This document shows positions 53,261 through 62,195 of a DNA stretch of 64,000 nucleotides, piece by piece. The notes under the pieces are model-generated. The model had not been told where the DNA came from, did not search any database, and saw nothing but the letters and a program-made list of their open reading frames with translations. Source of the stretch: Emticicia agri (GTDB lineage Bacteria > Bacteroidota > Bacteroidia > Cytophagales > Spirosomataceae); NCBI RefSeq assembly GCF_004168285.1, contig NZ_SEWF01000008.1:115824-179823 (forward strand). Reading direction: 5' to 3'. The translations under genes were made by a program, and so were the position numbers. Position 1 is the first letter of the stretch. Each line of letters opens with the position of its first letter.

Positions 53261-53434
53261 ACGCTAATCATGTATCTATGATGAAAATAAAAAACTCATT
53301 GACAAGCGTATAATTAACAATCCACATTCGTTATAATCACCGGATTCAAAGGATAATAAATTTGCTGCATTTGGTTTGCAATTGATTTATTAGGAAATTT
53401 GAACTTAAATCAACCTCAATCTTACATATTTACA

Positions 53435-54136
53435 ATGAAAAAAATTCAATTCGCTGTTGCATCAGTAGCCCTTATGGTTATTTGCACTACCACAGCATTC
53501 GTCAGCAAACCAGGTAAATGGGTATCTATTTTTAATGGCAAAGATTTCACCGGATGGCATGCTTATAACAAAACCGAGCCTGTGTCAGACAAATGGCAGG
53601 TAGAAGATGGTGCTATGGTGTTGACTGGCAGAGGTGGTGGAGACCTGGTTACCGACAAAGAGTATGAAAACTTTGAATTAGAATTAGACTGGAAAATTTC
53701 AGAAAAAGGCAATAGTGGGGTCATGTGGGGAGTAATAGAAGATAAAAAGTTCTGTTGCCCTTATTCAACAGGCCCTGAAATGCAGGTACTTGACGACCAG
53801 GGACACCCTGATGCAAAAGCAGGTAAAGACGGTAACCACAAAGCCGGTTCATTGTATGACATGATTCCTCCGGCAAGTTTTGATGCCGTAAAACCTGCAG
53901 GTGAGTGGAATACTGCCAAGATGAGAATCGACCACAAAGCCAATAAAGGCACTTTCTGGCTGAACGGCAAACAAACCGTACAGTTTGATTTGACCGGGCC
54001 GGGTTGGGATAATATGGTAGCCAACAGCAAATTCAAAACCTGGGAAGGTTTCGGTAAATTTGCCAAAGGCAAAATTGCCTTACAAGACCACGGCAATAAA
54101 GTTTGGTTTAAAAACCTGAGAATCAGAGAGATTTAA
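53435..54136 (+). CDS. DUF1080 (3-keto-disaccharide hydrolase/lyase type) exported protein
   Basis: 233 residues from MKKIQFAVASVALMVICTT; a start 36 bases upstream precedes the signal peptide. Concanavalin-like DUF1080 fold: WVSIFNGKDFTGWHAYNKTE at the start, WQVEDGAMVLTGRGGGDLVT, FELELDWKISEKGNSGVMWG, GPEMQVLDDQGHPDAKAGK with GSLYDMIPP, and a C-terminal GKIALQDHGNKVWFKNLRIR. Related proteins cleave 3-keto-glycosides. Likely periplasmic. Best-placed hydrolase for the Gfo/Idh product in this cluster. Confidence 0.9.
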   Translation: MKKIQFAVASVALMVICTTTAFVSKPGKWVSIFNGKDFTGWHAYNKTEPVSDKWQVEDGAMVLTGRGGGDLVTDKEYENFELELDWKISEKGNSGVMWGVIEDKKFCCPYSTGPEMQVLDDQGHPDAKAGKDGNHKAGSLYDMIPPASFDAVKPAGEWNTAKMRIDHKANKGTFWLNGKQTVQFDLTGPGWDNMVANSKFKTWEGFGKFAKGKIALQDHGNKVWFKNLRIREI

Positions 54137-54158
54137 TCCAGTTTTGTTTTATAATCAA

Positions 54159-54197
54159 CAAAGCCTATATCCTGCCAGATATAGGCTTTGTTTTTTT
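54159..54197 (+). terminator. Terminator of the DUF1080 gene
   Basis: 12-bp stem CAAAGCCTATAT (54159-54170) with ATATAGGCTTTG (54179-54190), then T7. It lies 22 bases after the stop. Confidence 0.9.
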
Positions 54198-54260
54198 GGT
54201 ATAGTTTTTGAAAAAGTTTTTTTAGTTAACAACTATTGCTGTATTCATCAAAATATACTT

Positions 54261-55007
54261 ATGAAAACCACAATCTATCGCTCATCAAGCATGCGCAAAC
54301 TACTTTTCGTATATTGGCTAATTATCCATGTTTCTTCTGTTTTTGCCAAAGATAGTGCCGGAGACAAGCCTTTGAAAGAAAAACCTACGCAATCCAAGGT
54401 CATTAACGAGAATCCTGATATAGTCATAAAATCAGGCAATACTCATGCGGCTTGTCTGCCCAAAAATTGTGTACCCGTTATCATTACCAAATCAAAATCG
54501 GCATTAGAATCGGCAGAAGTTTTTTCAAACTTTTTAGCAGATAATACCATGAATATATCGGTTACTAACAACCCCGCCCAAAACATTTTTGAATATGGCT
54601 TGAGGTTTGTTGTAACCAGAAAAGGCAGAATGGTAAAAGTAGGCTCCCGATTACCCAAGGCGGGCATCTATCGCATTTCTGTATGGGATGTTGCTACCAG
54701 GACTATTATCGTTCAGCAATATGTCTATCAAATAATCAATAATGTGCAAGCCTGGGCAGATATTCCCGCTTTAGCATTAACAGCTAATAAAGAATATTTT
54801 ATCTCGATTATCTCTGATAACTGGAATGAGGCCTATCCTAAAGCAGGTTCTATCATCACTTATCCAATAACCAAAGGAAGCCTGAAAGTGCTGGCATTTG
54901 GCACAACAATTCAACCTACGATTACATCAGCAGCAAAATTCCCTGATTCAGAGGACAATACCCATTCAATTCCCGGGTTCGTAGATTTTGGGTTTTGGCC
55001 TGATTGA
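54261..55007 (+). CDS. Exported protein with DUF4082-like domain
   Basis: 248 residues from MKTTIYRSSSMRKLLFVYWL. The upstream open frame begins before a terminator and is not credible. A second start (MRKLLFVYW) 30 bases later is equally possible. Signal peptide ends VFAK. Residues about 100-245 resemble the DUF4082 beta-sandwich (YGLRFVVTRKGRMVKVGSRL, PKAGIYRISVWDVATRTIIV, LTANKEYFISIIS). Surface or periplasmic, role unknown. Confidence 0.75.
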   Translation: MKTTIYRSSSMRKLLFVYWLIIHVSSVFAKDSAGDKPLKEKPTQSKVINENPDIVIKSGNTHAACLPKNCVPVIITKSKSALESAEVFSNFLADNTMNISVTNNPAQNIFEYGLRFVVTRKGRMVKVGSRLPKAGIYRISVWDVATRTIIVQQYVYQIINNVQAWADIPALALTANKEYFISIISDNWNEAYPKAGSIITYPITKGSLKVLAFGTTIQPTITSAAKFPDSEDNTHSIPGFVDFGFWPD

Positions 55008-55093
55008 GATAGCAGTAAGCGGAAGATATATTAAGTCTCATACTGAAGGATGTTAAGTTTAACATTGAAACAAGTAACAATTTATTTAATAGC

Positions 55094-55135
55094 AAAAATA
55101 TTCCTGATTGGCTAAAGTCAATCAGGAATATTTTT
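55094..55135. terminator. Two-way terminator between convergent genes
   Basis: Perfect 17-bp stem AAAAATATTCCTGATTG (55094-55110) with 55119-55135, 8-base loop, A and T runs in the arms. Between the stops at 55007 and 55157. Confidence 0.9.
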
Positions 55136-55156
55136 TATAAAGGTAAATAGCATTTA

Positions 55157-56044
55157 TCACTCTGAAATCTTATTAGAGATTCGGGTTTTTGTTTTTAGCT
55201 GTTCGTTCTCAATAATGCCTATCGATTTAATATTGGTTGACGAGTAAGTGTTAAGGTCGATACTTTGAATAAGGCCTGTATATTGACCAGATAATAGAAT
55301 ACTGGCTTCGTATTTCATCTCTAATAGTTCTACTTCAGCCTCAATCCCCTGCCCTGGTTGTAAATCAGTTACATCAGTAGTACTTTTTTTCAAAGAAGAT
55401 TCTTTTTTCGGATTAGGTTTATAGTACCCGTTCAATTTATATTGATGTTTAGCCTCATCTACCATTGTGTATGTATTAATATAAAAGCCATCTTTTACCT
55501 TTACGCTATCTGTCCAACTATTAGTATTATCAGGCTTGTTTATTAATATACCCGATAAAACACTTTGTGAGTTGAGAATTGGGAGATCCATCTGCGACAA
55601 TTCAATGATTTCAATTTGATCTTTTGTCAGGTTATTTTTCTGGTTTAATTTAACATTGATATTTTTCTTTATTAAAGGCAGATACCCTTCAATAGCCATT
55701 TTCGAGATTTCGTCACTGCCAAAGGGTACATTCGTATCAATACTAAATTTACTGGTTTTTTGCTGGATCCGCATGACTTTAAACTTTACCAAAGGAGAAT
55801 CCTTGGTTTTGAAATCAAGATTGCTGGTAACAATGAATCTATTACTACCGGGCGGATAGTTGGTTACTAAGGTTGTATTTGTGTTCTCATCAACTACCGT
55901 TTTAGGATCAGTATTCAGAAAGGATGATTCTTTGTAGACTATAGAAACAATGGTTTTGTTATCTAAAGAATTGTAGTTGTAAGTCTGGGCAAACACAATC
56001 TGTCTGTCCAAAACAATCAGGAGTAGGATTATTAATTTTTTCAT
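55157..56044 (-). CDS. Exported hypothetical protein
   Basis: 295 residues. Signal peptide MKKLIILLLIVLDRQIVFAQ. The mature part has alternating beta-type segments (SNLDFKTKDSPLVKFKVMRI, DGFYINTYTMVDEAKHQYK) and ends in a lysine-rich tail. No family recognised. Divergent from the 56162 gene and AT-rich like its right-hand neighbours. Confidence 0.7.
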   Translation of the reverse strand: MKKLIILLLIVLDRQIVFAQTYNYNSLDNKTIVSIVYKESSFLNTDPKTVVDENTNTTLVTNYPPGSNRFIVTSNLDFKTKDSPLVKFKVMRIQQKTSKFSIDTNVPFGSDEISKMAIEGYLPLIKKNINVKLNQKNNLTKDQIEIIELSQMDLPILNSQSVLSGILINKPDNTNSWTDSVKVKDGFYINTYTMVDEAKHQYKLNGYYKPNPKKESSLKKSTTDVTDLQPGQGIEAEVELLEMKYEASILLSGQYTGLIQSIDLNTYSSTNIKSIGIIENEQLKTKTRISNKISE

Positions 56045-56161
56045 AAATCTTTTTTATCACAATATTCCAAAAAATAAATTACTATTCATTGCAAAATTCC
56101 ATAAAATAAAGTATTATTTCAAGTCGGCTCAAATTAAATAACTTTAAATCATAAAAAAAAT

Positions 56162-56371
56162 ATGAAAAAAATCGCTGTACTATTTTTAATTTCAATAATT
56201 TCGTCATCAGGTGCTTTTGCAAAATCCGCGAAGCCCACTCTAACAAAAAAAGCAAGTTTTGTTGCTGGCTGTACATCATACCCAGTTTATCGAGGTAAAG
56301 TTGTAATCGGAGACGATTTAGTTTGTGTAGATAAAGACGGAAAGACAACAGTTATCAGAACAAGATACTAA
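56162..56371 (+). CDS. Small exported protein with two cysteines
   Basis: 69 residues. Signal peptide MKKIAVLFLISIISSSGAFA; the mature part is about 49 residues with Cys at 37 and 54 (GCTSYPVYRG and DDLVCVDKDGK), which could form a disulfide. Not recognised. It begins 118 bases from the divergent 56044 start and 78 bases before the plug/barrel gene start, so co-transcription with the latter is likely. Confidence 0.7.
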   Translation: MKKIAVLFLISIISSSGAFAKSAKPTLTKKASFVAGCTSYPVYRGKVVIGDDLVCVDKDGKTTVIRTRY

Positions 56372-56448
56372 TTATTAATACTGGTTATAGTTGTTTATCT
56401 GACTAAAAGTTAGAAAAAATAAATTATTTGAGCCGACAATTTTATTTT

Positions 56449-59115
56449 ATGTGCGTAAGACTATTTACCATTTTGCTGTGTGTCTTTCATTTTTTTTATT
56501 CTTTCGCACAATCCAATAAGCAAATTAAGGTTTGCGTTCAATCTCCTGAAATCCATAAAGATTATAAAATCAGGTTAATCATGCTTACTGCTAGTAAAGA
56601 AAAAATAGATACCGAACGTAATATCAATTTTGAATGCACCTCATTTAAAATAGAACCGAATACAACTTATAGAATTCTGGTTCAGTCAGATTGTTGCTTT
56701 TCGTCTGGTTCACAGTGGTTGTCTGATACGATCAAAAACAATTATGTATTTAAGGTGATATTGAAAGAAAAGAGTGTAGAGCTAAAAGAGTTGGTTGTGA
56801 AAGAAAAAAAAGACAGATTTGAAAGAAGCGGAGACACTTTATTTGTAAATGTTAGAGATGACGATGCTCGCCCTCATGCTGCTGCTTCAACACTTTTTGA
56901 TAGAATCACAGGATTAAATTCTTCTTGGGGAAGTATAAGCATATTAGGTGAAGATGTACAGGAGATTACAGTTGATGGAAAACGGATTTTTGGCGGAGTA
57001 TCTCAGCTAACACTTGAAAGTATTAAGGCCAATATGATTGAACGAATGGAGTTCATAGAAAAAACCCTGGCGAATGGCCAGAAACGGAATGTATTGAATA
57101 TTAAGCTGAAATCAGATAAAAAAGATGGTTTCTACGGAGATACAGGTGCAGGTATTGGTACTGACCAACGCTATATCGGCAATGTGAACCTTAATAAAAT
57201 CACAAAAAAAGGGTTTATTAATGTTTTTTCTACAGCTAATTCTATCAACGAAAAAGGTATAGACCCAAAGGTTATTGAACGTGTTTTATTTAATAGTTTC
57301 AGGAATAGTTTAAATGCAAGTAGCTCGGTGATTGGCCTGTACGAACCTCGTGCCATAGATAATACTATAGAAAAACTTGAAACTAATTTCAGAGGCATAA
57401 ATAGGTATTTCGACACAGGTTTTAATTATACTTATGCGGGAAAGAACATTGAATTAGACGGCTTTCTTTTTGGTAATAGCAATCGTCAAAACTTTGTTCA
57501 GACCGGCAACAGGAAACAATTTTTTAATGAATTGACTCAAAATACAAGCAGTAGCCTGGCTGACAAAAGCAAAACAAGTAATATTAACTCGAATTTCAAT
57601 CTGAAATGGAATATAGATACACGTACTAATTTGCGTATTTCGAGTCAGTTAAATACACAATTTAAAGATAGATTTATCACTCATTCACTGGAAACCCTTT
57701 TTTCGGATAATACACCAAAAAATGCAATTTCTTCTGAAAACCAGGGAAGGATTAATGCACTAGCTCATACTTTTCAATTAAGTTTAGTACAAAAGGGAAA
57801 GAAAGGAGGCTATATAAGCTCTATATATTATAGATTTAACGAGCAGTCTAATGCCGATTCAAATAGATTCAGCAATATATTCGAAAACTCCGTTTCCAGA
57901 TTTATTCAACATCAGACCCTTAATAGAAAAGATAATGCACGCATACATCAGGCTCAGTTTGTCCAGTCAATTCCACTAAACGGTCAGTTTTTGGTTGAAG
58001 GAAAAATAAAAGGGGTATTTGAAGAACACACAATCCGGCAGAATACAACTATTCACCTTGCCAATGGAAATATTTTTCCAGCTCTTGGAATTGTGAAAAA
58101 CAATATTTTTGAAACCGGAGTTTATGCTTTATACAAACGTGCCAAACTTGATATAATTAGCGGTCTTGCTTATTCATATTGGAATATTGAGAGACAGACG
58201 CTGACGGAAAGATTTTCTTCAAAGCCAAGTTTCGTACTCAATCCTTTTACGAAACTCGAATATAGGTTTATATTCGGCAAATTTTCAGCCCGATTTGCAA
58301 AAGAACCAGTATTACCAGGTTCAGCACAATTAATAACATTACCAGATAGTACTAATCTGAATAATATTGTGGTTGGTAATATCAGATTAAGCCATTATCA
58401 CCAGAAAGTTTTTGACCTAAACACCAATATATCTGCCAGAAAAGGGTACCAGTTTAATCTGAATTTCAATTATAAAATTCTGGATAATGCGGTAATCAGC
58501 GAAAATAAATATCTACCAGTATTAAATATTTTCTCTTCGGGTTTTATTAATGCCCCCAGGTCTACCACCAACTGGAACCTCAATTTTAGTGCCCTTCAGG
58601 TAAAATTAAGAGGTAACTTCACGTGGGTTTTATTAGGTGGTTTGTATCATTTCAATACTTTAATTAAAACCCAAGAAGAGATTTCGGCATTGAATCTGAA
58701 TATAGCATTCATAAATTTAAACACAACCTTTAAATATAAAAGTGTATTTCATTTCAAGGCAAACTGGCAGTCACAATTTAATATTCTACAAAAAAACAGT
58801 ATCATCAATAACATTATCTCTGCAAAAAGTGAAATAGATTTAGGCAAAAAATGGTATTTTGATGCAGGTCTGAGAATCAATATCAATAAAAGCCAGACTA
58901 TTAATACACAATTATTTGCAGATACAGAAGTCAGTAAATTTTTATTAAAAAATAATGCTATGAAGGTATCTTTGATAATAAAAAACGTATTTGATACAAA
59001 ACGGGAAGTTAATGTTGAACAGGCCAATAATTATCAGTCAATCTTTTATACCAATGTATTGCCAAGAACATTCATGTTTAAATTAACTTTTTATCCTGAA
59101 ACCTGGAAAAAGTAA
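56449..59115 (+). CDS. TonB-dependent-receptor-like plug/barrel outer-membrane protein
   Basis: 888 residues from MCVRLFTILLCVFHFFYSF; a TTG at 56428 adds 7 codons but precedes the signal peptide. Residues about 25-110 are an N-terminal beta domain, about 120-200 a plug-like region (VQEITVDGKRIFGGVSQLTL), and the rest a long outer-membrane beta barrel of the OMP_b-brl_3 type ending NVLPRTFMFKLTFYP. No clear TonB box. It belongs to the family of plug-barrel proteins found beside small exported proteins; substrate unknown. It lies next to the small Cys protein gene. Confidence 0.85.
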   Translation: MCVRLFTILLCVFHFFYSFAQSNKQIKVCVQSPEIHKDYKIRLIMLTASKEKIDTERNINFECTSFKIEPNTTYRILVQSDCCFSSGSQWLSDTIKNNYVFKVILKEKSVELKELVVKEKKDRFERSGDTLFVNVRDDDARPHAAASTLFDRITGLNSSWGSISILGEDVQEITVDGKRIFGGVSQLTLESIKANMIERMEFIEKTLANGQKRNVLNIKLKSDKKDGFYGDTGAGIGTDQRYIGNVNLNKITKKGFINVFSTANSINEKGIDPKVIERVLFNSFRNSLNASSSVIGLYEPRAIDNTIEKLETNFRGINRYFDTGFNYTYAGKNIELDGFLFGNSNRQNFVQTGNRKQFFNELTQNTSSSLADKSKTSNINSNFNLKWNIDTRTNLRISSQLNTQFKDRFITHSLETLFSDNTPKNAISSENQGRINALAHTFQLSLVQKGKKGGYISSIYYRFNEQSNADSNRFSNIFENSVSRFIQHQTLNRKDNARIHQAQFVQSIPLNGQFLVEGKIKGVFEEHTIRQNTTIHLANGNIFPALGIVKNNIFETGVYALYKRAKLDIISGLAYSYWNIERQTLTERFSSKPSFVLNPFTKLEYRFIFGKFSARFAKEPVLPGSAQLITLPDSTNLNNIVVGNIRLSHYHQKVFDLNTNISARKGYQFNLNFNYKILDNAVISENKYLPVLNIFSSGFINAPRSTTNWNLNFSALQVKLRGNFTWVLLGGLYHFNTLIKTQEEISALNLNIAFINLNTTFKYKSVFHFKANWQSQFNILQKNSIINNIISAKSEIDLGKKWYFDAGLRININKSQTINTQLFADTEVSKFLLKNNAMKVSLIIKNVFDTKREVNVEQANNYQSIFYTNVLPRTFMFKLTFYPETWKK

Positions 59116-59157
59116 AAGATTAATTATCTGATGTAATCAGGCATACTGAAGTACATC

Positions 59158-59517
59158 TTACCCCCCCAACTTCGCCTTTGCCTCCTCCATACTTCCCACA
59201 AAATTCACGCTGCCGCCCTTATTACTTTCATAAATAAAATCTCTAAGGCTTTTGCTGGTGTATTTTGAGAAATCACCGACTATGGCCAGTGGCATATTGT
59301 AATTTGAAAACTTCTGTAGAATATCTCCGGCTATTTTTGTTTTTAAATCAAAAAAATCAGGCGTAATATTTTTCTCATGCAAAATTAATTTTGTTGCACC
59401 TGAGTAGGCTGCATTGGCCATTAGGTCAAGCGCATCCTGTACCTCTTTTACAATTATTTCATCGGCTATTAATTCGGCTATAAAAATGCCCTCATGGTTG
59501 GTTATTTCAATATTCAT
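59158..59517 (-). CDS. DUF4180 domain protein
   Basis: 119 residues matching DUF4180: LIADEIIVKEVQDALDLMAN, LILHEKNITPDFFDLKTKIA, KFSNYNMPLAIVGDFSKYTS and SLRDFIYESNKGG. Cytoplasmic, unknown role, often a single gene. A -7-like sequence on the minus strand lies at 59546-59553. Confidence 0.9.
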   Translation of the reverse strand: MNIEITNHEGIFIAELIADEIIVKEVQDALDLMANAAYSGATKLILHEKNITPDFFDLKTKIAGDILQKFSNYNMPLAIVGDFSKYTSKSLRDFIYESNKGGSVNFVGSMEEAKAKLGG

Positions 59518-59667
59518 TGTGTTGATTGTTTAGCAAATACGAGTACAAATATACGTAAGTTTATTTTATATTTAACTACCTGAAATACAAGCATTTCTGA
59601 ATATCAATTAAACCTTCTCATATTAAATTTGTCCAATTTATTCTGTGGCACAATAATAATTTAATAG

Positions 59668-59696
59668 TTGCGTTTCATAGAAATTGGTTACTTTTG
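59668..59696 (+). promoter_or_regulatory. Promoter of the M23 peptidase gene
   Basis: TTG at 59668-59670, 18 bases, then TACTTTTG at 59689-59696, a good Bacteroidota match. The ATG follows 27 bases later. Confidence 0.75.
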
Positions 59697-59723
59697 CAAA
59701 TCTTTTAACAAAAACAGTCAGGA

Positions 59724-60365
59724 ATGAAGAAACAAGTTTTAGGATTTTTAATGTTTTTTGGAGGTATCACTTCAGGATTTTCCCAGAACATTGCCCTTAA
59801 CAACTCAATCAAAACAATCAAAGAAGACAACTGGAAAGGTTTAAACTCACTACTCGAAGTAAACGACATTCTGCGCTACATTTATAGCGACCCTTTTAAG
59901 GAAAACTATATACAGACTATCCCTGCAGGCTACCCTTTAGACAAAGACATTCACATCAATTCCTTTTATGGTTCACGCAACCATCCCGTTCATAAAGTAA
60001 CGAAGTTTCATAGAGGTATTGATTTGAAAGGTGGCACAGGCGAAAAAGTATATGCTACCGGAGAAGGCGAAGTGGTAGAAGCAGGTTACAAGAGCGATAT
60101 AGGCAATTATGTGAGAATCAAGCATTTGTACGGTTTTGAATCTATTTACGGACATTTGAGTAAAATTTCTGTAAAAAAAGGCCAGAAAGTTTCTCGCCAT
60201 CAGCTAATTGGTAAAGTGGGTGCCACAGGTACAGTAACAGGGCCGCACTTACATTATACCTTAAAGAAAAACAATCAGTTTATCGATCCGTTCGATTTTC
60301 TGTTTCTTGATTTTGAATCTGAGGGCATCAGTTTACTCTGGAAACTGAAAGGCAAACTGGCTTAA
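59724..60365 (+). CDS. M23 family metallopeptidase
   Basis: 213 residues. Signal-like N-terminus MKKQVLGFLMFFGGITSGF. The peptidase domain (about 80-205) holds SRNHPVHKVTKFHRGIDLKG (His and Asp zinc ligands, HRGID), GYKSDIGNYVRIKHLYGFES, IYGHLSKISVKKGQKV and GPHLHYTLKK (HxH). Predicted to cut peptidoglycan cross-bridges. It is followed by a terminator and a repeat-rich gap. Confidence 0.92.
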   Translation: MKKQVLGFLMFFGGITSGFSQNIALNNSIKTIKEDNWKGLNSLLEVNDILRYIYSDPFKENYIQTIPAGYPLDKDIHINSFYGSRNHPVHKVTKFHRGIDLKGGTGEKVYATGEGEVVEAGYKSDIGNYVRIKHLYGFESIYGHLSKISVKKGQKVSRHQLIGKVGATGTVTGPHLHYTLKKNNQFIDPFDFLFLDFESEGISLLWKLKGKLA

Positions 60366-60387
60366 TAGCCACAAAGACAAACCATAA

Positions 60388-60410
60388 GAGCCCTTTTGAG
60401 GGCTTTTTTT
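60388..60410 (+). terminator. Terminator of the M23 peptidase gene
   Basis: A short stem (AGCCCT with AGGGCT) and a T7 run, 23 bases after the stop at 60365. Confidence 0.75.
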
Positions 60411-60597
60411 ATGTCTGGTTTTACAATCCCGCCTTACTTATTCATCTTTTTTATTACACAATAGCCATTCATCACCAGTGCCAACAATGTAAATAATGGT
60501 GTGAATTATTTTGCCGGAAAGTCTATTTTACTTATACCGGGCTTTCAGGTAGGAGGTAATGAGGTATTTATGGCCAAAATAGAGGATTGTCCTTGAT

Positions 60598-60775
60598 GGA
60601 GTAAAGGGCGTGGAGCATGGGGTTATTAATAGAAACTCCATTTGTTTCTCCATACCCTTTGCCACACACTCTATGCCCCTGCCGTTTCTCATCTTCACCA
60701 TACCTCATGCCTTCCTCTCCTATTCCATGCTTTACCCCATGCCCTCTGCTCCATGCTCCCTTCCCTATTCCTTTC
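60598..60775. repeat. Strand-asymmetric CATGC-rich tract
   Basis: The first 30 bases (GGAGCATGGGG) are purine-rich and repeat-complement later bases; from about 60645 the plus strand is nearly all C/T with recurring CCATGC, CTATGCCCC and CCATGCTCC words. Degenerate tandem words of about 9-11 bases. Several overlapping frames are open but are by-products of base composition. Lies upstream of the LacI gene. Confidence 0.65.
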
Positions 60776-60822
60776 TTCAAAAATTATCCCTATTTTTGGA
60801 AAAATAAATCAAGCCAACTGCA

Positions 60823-61836
60823 TTGAAAAAGAAGAGGTCTATCTATGATGTGGCTAACGAGCTACAGGTTTCTGTAACAACCCTGTCTTTTGTACTGAAT
60901 GGCAAGGGTCAGGAGAAAAGAATCAGCAAGGAGGTTATTCAGAAAATCGAAAATTATATCAAAGAAACCGGGTATCAGCCCAACCACTTAGGCCGTAGTT
61001 TAAGCACCGGAAAAAGCAAAACTATCGGTATGATTGTGGGAGACATTAATAATCCTTTCTTTTCAGAAGTTGCCAGTGGTATTGAAAAAATTGCACTCAA
61101 AGCCGGATATACCCTCATTGTGGCAAGTTCAAATAATGAACTGAACCAGATGAAATCGGTTATAAAACTACTGAATGACCGCAATGTAGATGGTTTCATT
61201 ATTTCGCCTATTGCAGGCATTGAAGAAACACTTGCCGACCTTAAAAAAGAGGGAAAACCCATGATTATTTTCAATTGCTTTTTCCCTGATCTGAATACGT
61301 TCAATATTGTAGTTGATAATAAAAAAGGAGCCTTTGAGGCTACACGCCACCTGTATGAAAACGGGTTCAGAAACATTGGTTTTATTACGCTTAACCTCTA
61401 TAGCCAGAAAGAGCGCATAGAGGGCTATACCAACTTTATAGAGTCTCAGCAACTGAACACAAATATTCTTAAACTTCCCTACGAGCTTAATTACGAGCAA
61501 ATTATCAATAAAATCACCTCCTTTATTACCTCAAATGATGAACTGGACTCGGTGTTTTTCAGTACTAACTTCCTGACTTTAGGCGGATTGAAAGCCATCA
61601 GTCGTTTAGGGGGCAAATATGCCAAAATGGGAATCGTCAGTTTCGACGACCATTTGCTGTATGATGTATTAAACCCGGGTATTACGGCTATCAAGCAACC
61701 TGTAAAACAGATATCGGCTACTATTATCAACCATCTTTTAAGCATGCTTGATAAGGATGCCGATAAAAAAGTGGAACCTCAGACGATTATGTTTCCGGTT
61801 GAATTGATAGTGCGGGCTTCTTCTTCTAAGCGGTGA
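60823..61836 (+). CDS. LacI family transcriptional regulator
   Basis: 337 residues, TTG start. The N-terminal helix-turn-helix (SIYDVANELQVSVTTLSFVL, with NGKGQEKRISKEVIQKIENY as hinge region) is followed by a periplasmic-binding-protein-type ligand domain (GMIVGDINNPFFSEVASGIE, DVLNPGITAIKQP). It senses a sugar or derivative and represses a target. A possible -7 element TATTTTTG lies at 60791-60798. Target genes are not obvious from position. Confidence 0.92.
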   Translation: MKKKRSIYDVANELQVSVTTLSFVLNGKGQEKRISKEVIQKIENYIKETGYQPNHLGRSLSTGKSKTIGMIVGDINNPFFSEVASGIEKIALKAGYTLIVASSNNELNQMKSVIKLLNDRNVDGFIISPIAGIEETLADLKKEGKPMIIFNCFFPDLNTFNIVVDNKKGAFEATRHLYENGFRNIGFITLNLYSQKERIEGYTNFIESQQLNTNILKLPYELNYEQIINKITSFITSNDELDSVFFSTNFLTLGGLKAISRLGGKYAKMGIVSFDDHLLYDVLNPGITAIKQPVKQISATIINHLLSMLDKDADKKVEPQTIMFPVELIVRASSSKR

Positions 61837-62195
61837 ATACTTTACCGGATCAAATTGCATAGTCTTAAAAAAAACTTTTCAATGGCTAAAACATTGTATT
61901 TTTCCAAGAATTCAATACGCTCAATAAACGCTTTGCTTTTTTATTGATAATATTTCTGAAACTATCTACTTTTGAAAACCCATATAGTTATAGTAACTAA
62001 GCATATATGCTTAGATTTTGTTGGCTCTCCTTCAAAACTGCACTTTTAAACATTCTATTAGCTTTATAATCACATTACTTGTGAGCAGATGCCTTTCTGG
62101 TGTTCGGCATCATCAAGTACATTTTTGAGTTCAGCGTTTAAACATTTGTTCAGATTCATTATTACATTTTTGATATAAAAAACCACAACCTTTGC
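61837..62195. other. Intergenic region with a possible promoter
   Basis: About 360 bases. TACTTTTG at 61967-61974 with TTG at 61944-61946 may be a promoter with a long leader; a short hairpin (GATGCC with GGCATC, about 62098-62121) lies further down. Nothing else recognised. Confidence 0.45.

Noticed and set aside
60568..60848. Several overlapping frames (65-70 codons) in the CATGC tract
   Set aside because: Open in multiple frames because of biased composition; no initiation or family signal.
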